A stretch of 64,000 nt of DNA, from NCBI RefSeq assembly GCF_900108055.1, contig NZ_FNWJ01000002.1:630382-694381 (forward strand), written 5' to 3'. A program made the position numbers and the translations under genes. Position 1 is the stretch's first letter. Each line of letters opens with the position of its first letter. This document shows, piece after piece, positions 8,763 to 16,958 of the stretch. The DNA is from Thermoleophilum album. Lineage in GTDB: Bacteria; Actinomycetota; Thermoleophilia; Solirubrobacterales; Thermoleophilaceae. The notes under the pieces are model-generated. The model saw only the letters and a list, made by a program, of their open reading frames with translations, had not been told where the DNA came from and made no database searches.

Positions 8763-9248
8763 TCACTCTTCGTCATCTGCCAGCCCGAGGAAAGCAGCGC
8801 TGACGGTGATCCGACCGGACTCAAGGTCGACGGCGATCAAGGCATCGCGCACCAGCGGCACGAGCGTGCCCTGATCGAGCTCGAGCAAAGAGACACTCGG
8901 TGCCTCCAGGACCCGCGCAACCCGCCCGAGCGGACGCCCTCGGTCGGTCACCACCGATAGGCCCTCGAGCTCGCCGGCGAGCCACTCGTCGGCGGCGAGC
9001 TCCTGCTCGACCAGCAGGTGCTGTCCCTGCAAAGACCGCGCCTGCTCGCGGCTGCCGACTCCGGAGAGCCGAACGATTGGTCGCTGGTTGGTGCCCGCCC
9101 GGCGCTCGACACGCCTCACCGCGTCGGCGATGCGCACCTCGACCCCTGGCTTCAACGCGTCGGGATCAGCACCGACGACGTAGAAGCTGCCGTCGAGGCC
9201 GTGGGCCCGGCCGACGCGACCGACGCTGACCAGCCGCCTACGCCTCAC
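8763..9248 (-). CDS. rimM: 16S rRNA processing protein RimM
   Basis: RimM binds ribosomal protein uS19 and helps mature the 30S head. The N-terminal beta-barrel starts with RLVSVGRVGRAHGLDGSFYV, and the C-terminal PRC-barrel domain is DEWLAGELEGLSVVTDRGRPLGRVARVLEAPSV in pieces. The GTG at 9248 gives 161 residues, close to family size. The frame is open back to 9368, but that extension overlaps the KH gene and is Arg/Ser-rich. No strong ribosome site is seen, so the exact start is uncertain. Confidence 0.9.
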   Translation of the reverse strand: MRRRRLVSVGRVGRAHGLDGSFYVVGADPDALKPGVEVRIADAVRRVERRAGTNQRPIVRLSGVGSREQARSLQGQHLLVEQELAADEWLAGELEGLSVVTDRGRPLGRVARVLEAPSVSLLELDQGTLVPLVRDALIAVDLESGRITVSAAFLGLADDEE

Positions 9249-9309
9249 GCGGGACGCGCGCGGCTGTCGGAGCCTGCGACTGGTCGGGCTCGACCGCCCA
9301 CGGCGGCGT

Positions 9310-9555
9310 TCAGGCGACGATGTCGACGAGGACACGGCCGCCCCGGCGCGCCGCGACCGCCTTGGCAACCTGGCGGATCGCCTCGGCCGTACGACCGGAG
9401 CGTCCGATTACGTGCCCAGCGTCACCCTCAGCGACGTGCACCTCGATGATCAGCGCGTCCTCCTCCTCGTCGCGCCAAGAGCGCACCTCGACCCCCTCAG
9501 GGTTGCTGACCACCGCCCGCGCGAGAAAAGCGACGAGTTCCTCTAACGACCCCAT
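9310..9555 (-). CDS. khpA: KH-domain RNA-binding protein (KhpA type)
   Basis: An 81-residue single KH domain, beginning MGSLEELVAFLARAVVSNPEGVEV. The RNA-gripping GxxG loop is in HVIGRSGRTAEAIRQVAKAV. This matches the small KH protein found between rpsP and rimM in many Gram-positive genomes (KhpA), which in some species pairs with KhpB/Jag to control cell elongation and division. Position, size and motif all agree. Confidence 0.93.
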   Translation of the reverse strand: MGSLEELVAFLARAVVSNPEGVEVRSWRDEEEDALIIEVHVAEGDAGHVIGRSGRTAEAIRQVAKAVAARRGGRVLVDIVA

Positions 9556-9606
9556 AACGCTCTAAGCCATCGCCCGGACAGCCCGGCCCGCCCTCGGCGC
9601 CGGCGA

Positions 9607-10128
9607 TCAGGTCGCGCCGTCGTCCCCGGCATCCGCCGCCGGTTCTTTCGCCTCCGGGGGGGGCTGCTCGGCGCTGCCTTCGGATGCCTCATCGCCCGCA
9701 GTCCCCTCGGCGGTCGGCTCAGTCTCGGCAGTCGGCTGAGCGTTGGCGGTCGACTCACTATCGGCTTGCGAGTCGGCCTCGTTCGCCTCCGGCCCAGCGG
9801 ACGACTCCGCTACCTCGCTAGCCGCTGTCGCAGCGCGCGCCTTCTGCTGGCGCTCGGCCTCGGCCCTCAGCTCTGCCGCCGGCGGGTGACCGCGCCTCAG
9901 CGCCGCCACCAACTTCGAAACCGCCCGCGTCGGCTGGGCGCCGCGCGACAACCAACGCTCCAAGCGCTCCTCGTCGATTCGGATCTCGGAGGGTGAGCGC
10001 TGTGGGTTGTAGTGGCCGAGCACCTCAATGAAACGCCCGTCGCGGGGCGCGCGATCATCGGCCACCACGACCCGCCAAATCGGGTTATTGCGGTTGCCGA
10101 CGCGAGTTAGTCGAACCTTCACGGCCAT
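9607..10128 (-). CDS. rpsP: Small-subunit ribosomal protein bS16, with long acidic tail
   Basis: bS16 stabilises the 30S 5' domain. The core is residues 1-85: [35 protein letters not shown] and [20 protein letters not shown]. The remaining 88 residues form an Ala/Glu/Thr/Ser tail with repeated short units such as [10 protein letters not shown], making the protein about twice the usual length. The downstream genes are khpA, rimM and trmD on the same strand. Confidence 0.95.
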   Translation of the reverse strand: MAVKVRLTRVGNRNNPIWRVVVADDRAPRDGRFIEVLGHYNPQRSPSEIRIDEERLERWLSRGAQPTRAVSKLVAALRRGHPPAAELRAEAERQQKARAATAASEVAESSAGPEANEADSQADSESTANAQPTAETEPTAEGTAGDEASEGSAEQPPPEAKEPAADAGDDGAT

Positions 10129-10176
10129 CGGGAGTCCCGCAGGTTAGCGGAGCAGCAAGCCGCGGCGCCGTACGCA

Positions 10177-10201
10177 GCCGACCCGCGGTCGGCGCTTCGC
10201 C
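10177..10201 (-). promoter_or_regulatory. Overlapping hairpins between ffh and rpsP
   Basis: Two hairpins share bases. One has a perfect 7-base-pair stem (10177-10183 with 10187-10193, loop of three). The other has a 4-base-pair stem (10191-10194 with 10198-10201). Both are in the 89-base spacer that the transcript crosses between the ffh stop and the rpsP start. No T-run follows, so a simple terminator is unlikely. They could tune rpsP expression. Confidence 0.35.
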
Positions 10202-10217
10202 GCCCGCCGGGCGAGCA

Positions 10218-11543
10218 TCAGCGGCCGAGCAGCGATCCGAGCGCCCCGAGCCGCCCGCGACTCAGATCGCGCATCAGCCGACGCATCGCTTGGAACTGCT
10301 TGACCAGCTGGGCGACCTGTTGCGGCGAAGTCCCCGATCCGCGCGCGATCCGGCGCCGTCGCGAGGCGTCGATGATCTCCGGACGCCGCCGCTCCTCCGG
10401 AGTCATCGAAAGGATGATCGCCTCCACCCGATCGAGCTCGCGTTCGTCGAGGTCCAGAGCCGCCAGCTGGGAACCCATGCCCGGCAGCATGCCGAGCAAG
10501 CTCTTGAGGGGACCCATTTTTCGTATCTGGCGGAGCTGCTCGAGGAAATCTTCGAGCGTCAGCTCGGCACGGCGCATCTTCCGTTCCAGCTCGGCCGCCT
10601 TGCGCTCGTCGAGCTCACGCTGCGCCCGCTCGACCAGCGTCACGACGTCGCCCATGCCAAGAATCCGCTGAGCAACCCGATCGGGATGGAAGAGCTCGAA
10701 CTCCTCGAGCCGCTCACCGGTCGACGCGAACACGATCGGACGGCCAGTTACCGCCTTCACCGACAGGGCCGCGCCACCGCGCGCATCACCGTCGAGCTTC
10801 GTTAGCACCAGCCCGTCGAACGGCGCCCGCTCAGCGAATGCCGTAGCGACGTTGACGGCGTCTTGACCCGTCATCGCATCAAGCACCAGCAACACGCGAT
10901 GCGGGCGCACCCGTTCGGTGATCGCCTGCAACTCCGCCATCAACTGATCGTCGACGTGCAGCCGACCAGCCGTGTCGACGATCAGCACGTCACGCTGCTC
11001 CTCCCGCGCCCGCCCGAGCGCCCAGCCTGCTACCTCCACCGGCGTCGCGTCGGTGCCGCGCTCGTAGACCGTGCAATCGGCCCGCCCCCCCAGCAGTACG
11101 AGCTGCTCGACCGCGGCCGGACGCTGTAGGTCACAGGCGGCCAGCGCCACGTCCAGGCCCCTCTCCGCGCGCAGATAGCGAGCGAGCTTGGCCGCCGCGG
11201 TTGTCTTACCGGAGCCCTGGAGACCAGCGAGCACAACAACCGCCGGCCGAGCCTTAGGCAGAACGAATTCGCTGGTGGTACCGCCGAGCAGCTCGGTGAG
11301 CTCGTCGGCGACCACCTTCACGACTTGATGAGCGGGATTGACCGAGGCCAGGACCTGCGTGCCGATCGCCCGTTCGCGCACGCGCGCGGTGAACTCCTTG
11401 ACGACCCGGAAGTCGACGTCCGCTTCGAGCAGCGCGAGACGCACTTGCCGCAGCGCGCGCTCGACGTCCTCCTCGCTCAGACGCCCGCGCGAGCGGACTT
11501 CGCCGAGTGCTTGCTGTAGGCGATCGGCGAGCGACTCGAACAC
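10218..11543 (-). CDS. ffh: Signal recognition particle GTPase Ffh
   Basis: The protein subunit of SRP, which binds signal sequences at the ribosome. The N domain (1-90) opens MFESLADRLQQALGEVRSRG. The G domain has the P-loop GLQGSGKTTAAAKLA (about 110-124), DTAGRLHVDDQLM and TKLDGDARGGAALS. The methionine-rich M domain has KMGPLKSLLGMLPGMGSQL and ends RLMRDLSRGRLGALGSLLGR. Length 441 is typical. GTG at 11543 starts it. It follows ftsY directly, so both halves of the targeting system are adjacent. Confidence 0.97.
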   Translation of the reverse strand: MFESLADRLQQALGEVRSRGRLSEEDVERALRQVRLALLEADVDFRVVKEFTARVRERAIGTQVLASVNPAHQVVKVVADELTELLGGTTSEFVLPKARPAVVVLAGLQGSGKTTAAAKLARYLRAERGLDVALAACDLQRPAAVEQLVLLGGRADCTVYERGTDATPVEVAGWALGRAREEQRDVLIVDTAGRLHVDDQLMAELQAITERVRPHRVLLVLDAMTGQDAVNVATAFAERAPFDGLVLTKLDGDARGGAALSVKAVTGRPIVFASTGERLEEFELFHPDRVAQRILGMGDVVTLVERAQRELDERKAAELERKMRRAELTLEDFLEQLRQIRKMGPLKSLLGMLPGMGSQLAALDLDERELDRVEAIILSMTPEERRRPEIIDASRRRRIARGSGTSPQQVAQLVKQFQAMRRLMRDLSRGRLGALGSLLGR

Positions 11544-11552
11544 GGTGCGAGG

Positions 11553-12551
11553 CTACTCGACCAGCGCGGCGGCGAAGGCTTCGGGGTCGAACGGGCGCAG
11601 GTCGGCGATGCCCTCACCGACCCCCACGAGCTTGATCGGGAGACCGAGCTCTTGGGCGATCGCCACGACCACCCCGCCCTTGGCGCTGCCGTCGAGCTTG
11701 GTCAAGACGATCCCCGTGACAGGCGTTTTTTGGGCGAACGCGCTGGCCTGCCGAAGGCCGTTCTGTCCGGTCGTCGCGTCGATCACGAGCAGCGTCTCGT
11801 GCGGGGCGCCCGCCACCTTCCCCGAAACGACCCGCCCGACCTTCGCTAGCTCCTCCATCAGGGGCGTGCGGTTGTGCAGACGACCGGCCGTGTCGATCAA
11901 AACCACGTCGACCCCGCGCGCTTGCGCCGCCTCGAGCGCGTCGAAGGCGACCGATCCGGGATCTTGCCCGGGCTGGCCGCGGACGATCTCGGTATCGGCC
12001 CGCTCCGCCCAGGCAGCAAGCTGCTCTACGGCCGCGGCCCGGTAGGTGTCAGCGGCCGCCACTAACACCCGCAGTCCGAGGTCCCCCCGCAGCGCCGCCG
12101 CCAGCTTGCCGATCGTCGTCGTCTTGCCGGTGCCGTTGACACCGACCACCATCACCACGGCCGGACGGGCGCGCAGGTCGAGACGCGCTTCCGAGCCGTC
12201 CGGACGAGCGGCTTGCGCGATCAGCTCGCGCAGTCGCGCGACCAGCTGCTCGCGTCCCTCGATACGGCCAAGAGCCACTTCCTCCTCGAGCTGCCCGACG
12301 ATGCGAGCGGTGGCGGGAACGCCGAGGTCGGCGCGGATCAACGCCTCCTCGATGCGCTCGAAAACGCCGTCGTCGACGCGCCCGATAACGCTCGCACCGA
12401 GCTCGCCAGCGAGCGCTTCGCGCGTGCGACGCAGGCTTTCGCGCAGGCGAGCGAAGAAACCCCGCCCCCTTTCGCGTTCGTCAGCGCGGGCGTCCTCAGG
12501 GATTTCGCTGCCCGCAGGCAGCAGCACCGCGTCCCGCCATTCGCCAGCCAT
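11553..12551 (-). CDS. ftsY: Signal recognition particle receptor FtsY
   Basis: The membrane-associated GTPase that docks SRP-ribosome complexes. Residues 1-40 form an acidic/basic lead. The N domain has FFARLRESLRRTREALAGEL. The G domain has GVNGTGKTTTIGKLA, VAADTYRAAAVEQL, VVLIDTAGRLHN and GIVLTKLDGSAKGG. I chose the ATG at 12551 (332 residues) because the frame upstream of it, though open, encodes nothing protein-like and covers two strong hairpins. It ends ten bases before ffh. Confidence 0.94.
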   Translation of the reverse strand: MAGEWRDAVLLPAGSEIPEDARADERERGRGFFARLRESLRRTREALAGELGASVIGRVDDGVFERIEEALIRADLGVPATARIVGQLEEEVALGRIEGREQLVARLRELIAQAARPDGSEARLDLRARPAVVMVVGVNGTGKTTTIGKLAAALRGDLGLRVLVAAADTYRAAAVEQLAAWAERADTEIVRGQPGQDPGSVAFDALEAAQARGVDVVLIDTAGRLHNRTPLMEELAKVGRVVSGKVAGAPHETLLVIDATTGQNGLRQASAFAQKTPVTGIVLTKLDGSAKGGVVVAIAQELGLPIKLVGVGEGIADLRPFDPEAFAAALVE

Positions 12552-12581
12552 TGCGCAGGGCAGCTTAGGCGGCACGCAGGG

Positions 12582-12657
12582 GACCCCGGCAGCGACGCAC
12601 AACAGCGGGCTGCCGGGGTCTGCTCCCCTCAGCGGTGCGCGACCCTGTCGCGCACCG
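12582..12657 (-). promoter_or_regulatory. Two tandem strong hairpins in the smc-ftsY spacer
   Basis: In the 209 bases between the smc stop and the ftsY start there are two perfect inverted repeats. One pairs 12633-12643 with 12647-12657 (11 base pairs, three-base loop); the other pairs 12582-12593 with 12609-12620 (12 base pairs, 15-base loop). No T-run follows on the minus strand. They could be U-less terminators, which are common in actinobacteria, or processing sites that lower ftsY expression relative to smc. The rest of the spacer shows nothing. Confidence 0.5.
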
Positions 12658-12760
12658 GTTCGTTCGGCGCACCGGGCGCGCACCGTGAGTCGGGACGCCA
12701 GGAGCGGACGGAAGTAGGGCACGAGGGGCGCGAGGGGGCGAACAGCGGGCGGCGCGGTTC

Positions 12761-15700
12761 TCAAGCCGCGGCGCTTTCGGCGGGCCGCCCAGCCAACCGC
12801 CGAGACACCACGCGGGAGACTCCATCACGCCCCATCGAGACGCCGTAGAGCGTGTCGGCAGCGTCCATCGTGCGTTTCTGGTGGGTGACGACGATGAACT
12901 GGGCGCGGTCCGCGTAGCGCCGTAAAAGCGCCAGGAAGCGCTCGATGTTGACGTCGTCGAGCGCCGCCTCTACCTCGTCGAGGATGTAGAAGGGGCAAGG
13001 CCGCGCCAGGAACACGGCCATCAGGAAGGCGAGCGCCACCAGCGACTTCTCGCCACCGGAGAGCAGTGAGAGTCGCCGCGTCGTCTTGCCGGCTGGCGTG
13101 ACCTCGACCTCGATCCCCGGTTCGACTGCTTCCTCCCCGCTCCCGTCGTCCGTGGACGGCGACGGTTCTTCACCTGTGCTGTCGGGCAAGGGCCGCAGCG
13201 TCGCGTTCTCGTCGACGAGCCGTAGTCGCCCTCTTCCGCCCGGGAAAAGGTGGGCGACCACCTCCTCGAAGTTCCGGGCCGCGGCCTCGAAGGTCTCCTT
13301 GAACCCCTCCTTGATCAAGCGGTCGGTCTCTGCGATCACGCGGTCGAGCTCGGCGACCGCATCTTCGAGGTCGCGGCGCTGCCGCTCGAGCTCTTCGACA
13401 TGCCGCAACGCGTCCTCGTACTCCTGTTTGGCAAGCGGGTTGACCGGCCCGAGCTGTTCGCGACGGCGCACCAGGCGCTCAAGCCGTGCCCCGAGTTCGC
13501 TGCGCTCGTCCTCGCTGAGCGGTAGGTCGCGCGGCGTCGACGGCAAGCCGAGCCGGCTCGCCACCGACTCCAGCTGAGTTGCCGCGAGCTCGTGGGCGTC
13601 GCGCGCGCGTTCGCGCGCCACCCGGGCTGCCGTGAGGTCCTCGCTGGCAGCTCGCAAACGTCGCTGAAGCTCGCTCTCGCGCGCCGCGAGCGCACGCAGC
13701 CGTGCGGCGTGGTCGGTCTCCCCGCCCTCGCCCCTGCGGAGCTCGGCATCGATGCGACCGGCGGCCGCCCGCAGCGCCTCGGCCAGCTCCCCGAGCGCAC
13801 GGGCCGCTCGCTCAGCGGCGCTGACTGTACGGTCGTCGGCTGCGATCGCTGCTCGTAGCTCGCTGCTCTCGGCACGCATCCGTTGTTGCTCAGCCTGCCG
13901 CCGCTCGAGATCCGCACGTAGCGAGCGCAACTCCGCCACCACCTCGGCTCGGCGCACGGCGTCAGGGCCCTCGTCGGGGCTGCGCCGGCGCTCCTCGAGC
14001 GTCCACTCGACGCGACGCAGCTGCTCCTGTGCGACGCTGCGCTGACGGTCCTGCTCGCGCAGCCGCTCGTCGGCCGCGTCGCGCTCGTTCTCCGCCGCTT
14101 CGAGCTCGCGCAGGAGGCTTTCAAGCGCGGCAGCGGCGGCGTGCTCGCGCTCGGCCGCCGCCTCAGCGGCGCACACCAGTTGGTCGCGACGTCGCCGCTC
14201 CTCGAGGACTCGTTCCACCCCGCCCGGCGTGACCCGGGCTACGGCACCGGTGCGCGGATCTAGCGACAGTCCCTCGCGGGTCACGGCAAGACCGTCGAAG
14301 TCGGCGGGGACGTCCTCGAGGCTTTCGAACACCCAGACGTCGGCAAGTGCGCCGTCTACCAGCGCCGCCGGCGCCCCGTGCAACTGAACATGTTCACGCA
14401 GTCGCTGGGCAGCGGCCGGCGGTCGGACGGTCGGCTGGCGCCCACGCGCCCGTTCCGGGACGACCACGACCTCGCCGCCTCGCGCACCCTCGCCGGCAAC
14501 GATCTCGACCGCGTGTTCGAGGCTCGCGGCGACGCCGGCGCTCAACGCCGGTCCAAGGGCCGCTGCTAGCGCCCGTTCGTAGCCAGGCTCGCAGCCGATC
14601 CCGGACAACAGCGAAGGCAGGCCTGCGACCGGCGCGCCGGCGCGGGCCAGGAACTGGTTGGCGGCGGCGAGCTCGCTCCCGATGCGAGCGCTCTCGCGCC
14701 GCGCTGCCGCGAGCGCGCGCTCGCCCTCGCGCACCCGAGCGCGGATCGACTCCGCCACCGCGCTCGCCTCGCGCCGCGCCTGCTGGGCCGCTTCGAAAGC
14801 GCGCTGCGCCGCCGCGACCGCGGCGAGTGCGCGCTCCCGCTCCCGCTCGAGTTCCTCGAGAAGCTCGCGCCGTCTTTGTTCGCGGCGCCGCTCGAGCACT
14901 TCCAGCTCACGCTCGAGCGCGGCGATCCGTTCGCGCATCGACTGTTCGGCAGTGCTCGCCGCGGCCTCGTTGAGCTCGCGCTCAAGCGCCGCGCGGCGCG
15001 CGGCGCGTCGCTCGCGCCGTTCGCTCGCCGCGCGCGCACGCTCGACCGCCACCTCCGCCCGCACAGCTATGCGATCGGCGGCGGCAGCGAGGGCGTGCGA
15101 CGCCGCTCGCAGCCGCTCGCGCTCGCGCGCGCGTGCGGCTAGCTCCTGCTCGCAGCGTCCCCGCTCCTCCGTCACCGTGGCGAGCTCCTGCTCGAGTTCA
15201 CGCAGGCTCGCCTCCGCTGCCTCCGCCTGAGCGCTCGCAAGGCGGTTGCGCTCCTCCGCCGCGCGCAGCTCATCGCGCAGCAGTTCGTAGCGCACCTCGA
15301 GCTGTTGGCGCTCGAGCCTTTCGTGCAGCTCCGCCGCCTCTGCCTGTCGCCGCAGCGGGCGCAAGCGCGAACGGGCTTCGCGCTCCACGTCGAGCAAGCG
15401 CTCGAGGTTGGCGCGCGTGCGCTCCAACTTGAGCTGGGCACGGTGTCGGCGCTTGCGGTGCTTGCCGAGCCCTGCTGCCTCCTCGATCACACGTCGCCGG
15501 TCGCGCGGACGGGAGAGCACGATCTGTTCGACCTTGCCCTGCGAAACGACCGAGTGCATCTCCTTGCCGAGACCGGTGTCGGACAAAACCTCGAGCACGT
15601 CGACGAGACGGCAGCGCGCACCGTTGATGCGGTATTCGCCCTCGCCCGAACGGTCGAGCCGTCGCAGGATCGCGATCTCGCTGAAGTCGCTTCCGAGCCG

Positions 15701-15967
15701 GCCGTCGGAGTTGTCGAGGACGACCTCCACCTCCGCCACCGGCGCCGACGGCACACCAGGCCCGCCAGCGAACAGCACGTCGCGCATCGTCTGACCGCGC
15801 ACCGCCAGTGGACTCTGCTCCCCGAGCGCCCAGAGCACCGCGTCGGTGATGTTCGATTTGCCCGACCCGTTGGGTCCGACGATCACCGAGATCCCCGGCC
15901 CGAACTCGAGCTTGGTGCGGAAGGGGAACGACTTGAAGCCCTTGAGCGTGACGGAGCGCAGGTGCAC
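12761..15967 (-). CDS. smc: Chromosome condensation ATPase SMC
   Basis: A long coiled-coil ABC ATPase that organises and segregates the chromosome. The N-terminal head has GFKSFPFRTKLEF and Walker A GPNGSGKSN (about 31-39). Two coiled-coil arms flank a hinge at about 450-580 (LLSGIGCEPGYERALAAAL). The C-terminal head has the ABC signature LSGGEKSLVALAFL (about 969-982) and Walker B FYILDEVEAALDD (about 993-1005). At 1068 residues it is about 100 shorter than most bacterial SMC proteins, and the shortening is in the arms. The start is GTG at 15967. It is downstream of rnc, the usual order. Confidence 0.96.
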   Translation of the reverse strand: MHLRSVTLKGFKSFPFRTKLEFGPGISVIVGPNGSGKSNITDAVLWALGEQSPLAVRGQTMRDVLFAGGPGVPSAPVAEVEVVLDNSDGRLGSDFSEIAILRRLDRSGEGEYRINGARCRLVDVLEVLSDTGLGKEMHSVVSQGKVEQIVLSRPRDRRRVIEEAAGLGKHRKRRHRAQLKLERTRANLERLLDVEREARSRLRPLRRQAEAAELHERLERQQLEVRYELLRDELRAAEERNRLASAQAEAAEASLRELEQELATVTEERGRCEQELAARARERERLRAASHALAAAADRIAVRAEVAVERARAASERRERRAARRAALERELNEAAASTAEQSMRERIAALERELEVLERRREQRRRELLEELERERERALAAVAAAQRAFEAAQQARREASAVAESIRARVREGERALAAARRESARIGSELAAANQFLARAGAPVAGLPSLLSGIGCEPGYERALAAALGPALSAGVAASLEHAVEIVAGEGARGGEVVVVPERARGRQPTVRPPAAAQRLREHVQLHGAPAALVDGALADVWVFESLEDVPADFDGLAVTREGLSLDPRTGAVARVTPGGVERVLEERRRRDQLVCAAEAAAEREHAAAAALESLLRELEAAENERDAADERLREQDRQRSVAQEQLRRVEWTLEERRRSPDEGPDAVRRAEVVAELRSLRADLERRQAEQQRMRAESSELRAAIAADDRTVSAAERAARALGELAEALRAAAGRIDAELRRGEGGETDHAARLRALAARESELQRRLRAASEDLTAARVARERARDAHELAATQLESVASRLGLPSTPRDLPLSEDERSELGARLERLVRRREQLGPVNPLAKQEYEDALRHVEELERQRRDLEDAVAELDRVIAETDRLIKEGFKETFEAAARNFEEVVAHLFPGGRGRLRLVDENATLRPLPDSTGEEPSPSTDDGSGEEAVEPGIEVEVTPAGKTTRRLSLLSGGEKSLVALAFLMAVFLARPCPFYILDEVEAALDDVNIERFLALLRRYADRAQFIVVTHQKRTMDAADTLYGVSMGRDGVSRVVSRRLAGRPAESAAA

Positions 15968-15982
15968 AGCCAGCCGCGATCC

Positions 15983-16726
15983 TCAGTCCGGGGTGCCTTG
16001 GTCGCGCTCGTCCTCGCGCTCAAGCCGCTCGAGGGCGGCCAGCGCCGCCTCCTGCTCCGCCGCTTTCTTGCTGCGACCCTCACCGCGGCCGAGGTCACGA
16101 CCCCCAGCGCTGGCGACAACCACGAAGCGCCGCTTGTGGGGCGGACCCTCTTCGGCCTCGATCCGGTACTCGACGGTCTGCGACCGGCGCGCCAAGCGTT
16201 CCTGGAGGAGCGACTTGAAGTCGAACGGCTCGGCGATAGCACGCTCGATCTCCGGACCGAAGGCTTGAAGCACGGCGGCAGCCGTCCGCTCGAGCCCGAA
16301 CGCCAAATAACAGGCACCGATCACCGCCTCGCAGATCGAAGCCAGCACCCGTTCCGATTCGAGCAGGGCACGCACAGCGCGTTGGTGGTCCGCTGGCGCG
16401 GCCGCCCGCAGCCGCTCAGGGACCTCGAGAGCGCGGGCGACGCGCGCGCAGGCGGCGCCACTGACGGCCTGGGCGCGCAGCTTGGTCAGACGGCCAGCGC
16501 CGTACTCCTCGAAGCGCGGCAGCAGGTAGGTCGAAACGCTCAGACTGAGCACCACGTCGCCGAGGAAGGCGAGTCGCTCGTACGACTCCGCGCGCGACGG
16601 CGCCCACGATGCGTGCGCGAAAACCTGGCGGTAGAGCTCTGGTGGCAGTTCGTCAAGCAGCTCGCGCAGTGCTTCGGCGCGGCTGGTCGCCACCGGCGAG
16701 GGCTCAAGTTCCGAGCGAGGCGGCAT
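15983..16726 (-). CDS. rnc: RNase III-family protein with altered catalytic site
   Basis: The family cuts double-stranded RNA during rRNA maturation. The N-terminal nuclease domain (about 15-155) has the signature region [12 protein letters not shown] at 49-60 and [16 protein letters not shown] at 129-144. The C-terminal dsRNA-binding domain runs from about 165 to 237 ([28 protein letters not shown]). In the E. coli enzyme the signature is ERLEFLGD; here the second Glu is Ala53. The acidic residue that helps bind metal before the final Glu is Ser130 instead of Asp. Glu50, Asp57 and Glu133 remain. An ATG at 16726 overlaps acpP by 23 bases; a GTG at 16693 is an alternative start. Confidence 0.9.
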   Translation of the reverse strand: MPPRSELEPSPVATSRAEALRELLDELPPELYRQVFAHASWAPSRAESYERLAFLGDVVLSLSVSTYLLPRFEEYGAGRLTKLRAQAVSGAACARVARALEVPERLRAAAPADHQRAVRALLESERVLASICEAVIGACYLAFGLERTAAAVLQAFGPEIERAIAEPFDFKSLLQERLARRSQTVEYRIEAEEGPPHKRRFVVVASAGGRDLGRGEGRSKKAAEQEAALAALERLEREDERDQGTPD

Positions 16727-16958
16727 GGCGGGCGATGTAGTCGGCTGCCTGACCGACCGTCTCGAGCTTCGCGGCTTCCTCGTCGGGTATCCGGATGCCG
16801 TAGCGGTCTTCGAGCTCGACCACCAGCGCCACCAGATCGAGCGAGTCGGCCTCGAGATCCTCGCGGAAACGGGCGTCCTCGGTGATGCGCTCGAGGGGCA
16901 GCTCGAGCTCTTCGGCGAGGTGCTGGCGGATGCGCTCGAGTACTTCGTCGCGGGTCAT
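16704..16958 (-). CDS. acpP: Acyl carrier protein
   Basis: An 84-residue acidic four-helix carrier for growing fatty acids. The phosphopantetheine serine is in the motif [19 protein letters not shown] (Ser39). It starts [20 protein letters not shown]. Its start overlaps the plsX stop as ATGA and its end overlaps rnc, so the three are coupled. The neighbours plsX (acyl-phosphate formation) and rnc match the common plsX-acpP-rnc-smc order. Confidence 0.97.
   Translation of the reverse strand: MTRDEVLERIRQHLAEELELPLERITEDARFREDLEADSLDLVALVVELEDRYGIRIPDEEAAKLETVGQAADYIARHAASLGT

Noticed and set aside
14566-15230. Ser/Arg/Ala-rich frames inside smc
   Set aside because: They mirror the coiled-coil codons of smc in other frames.
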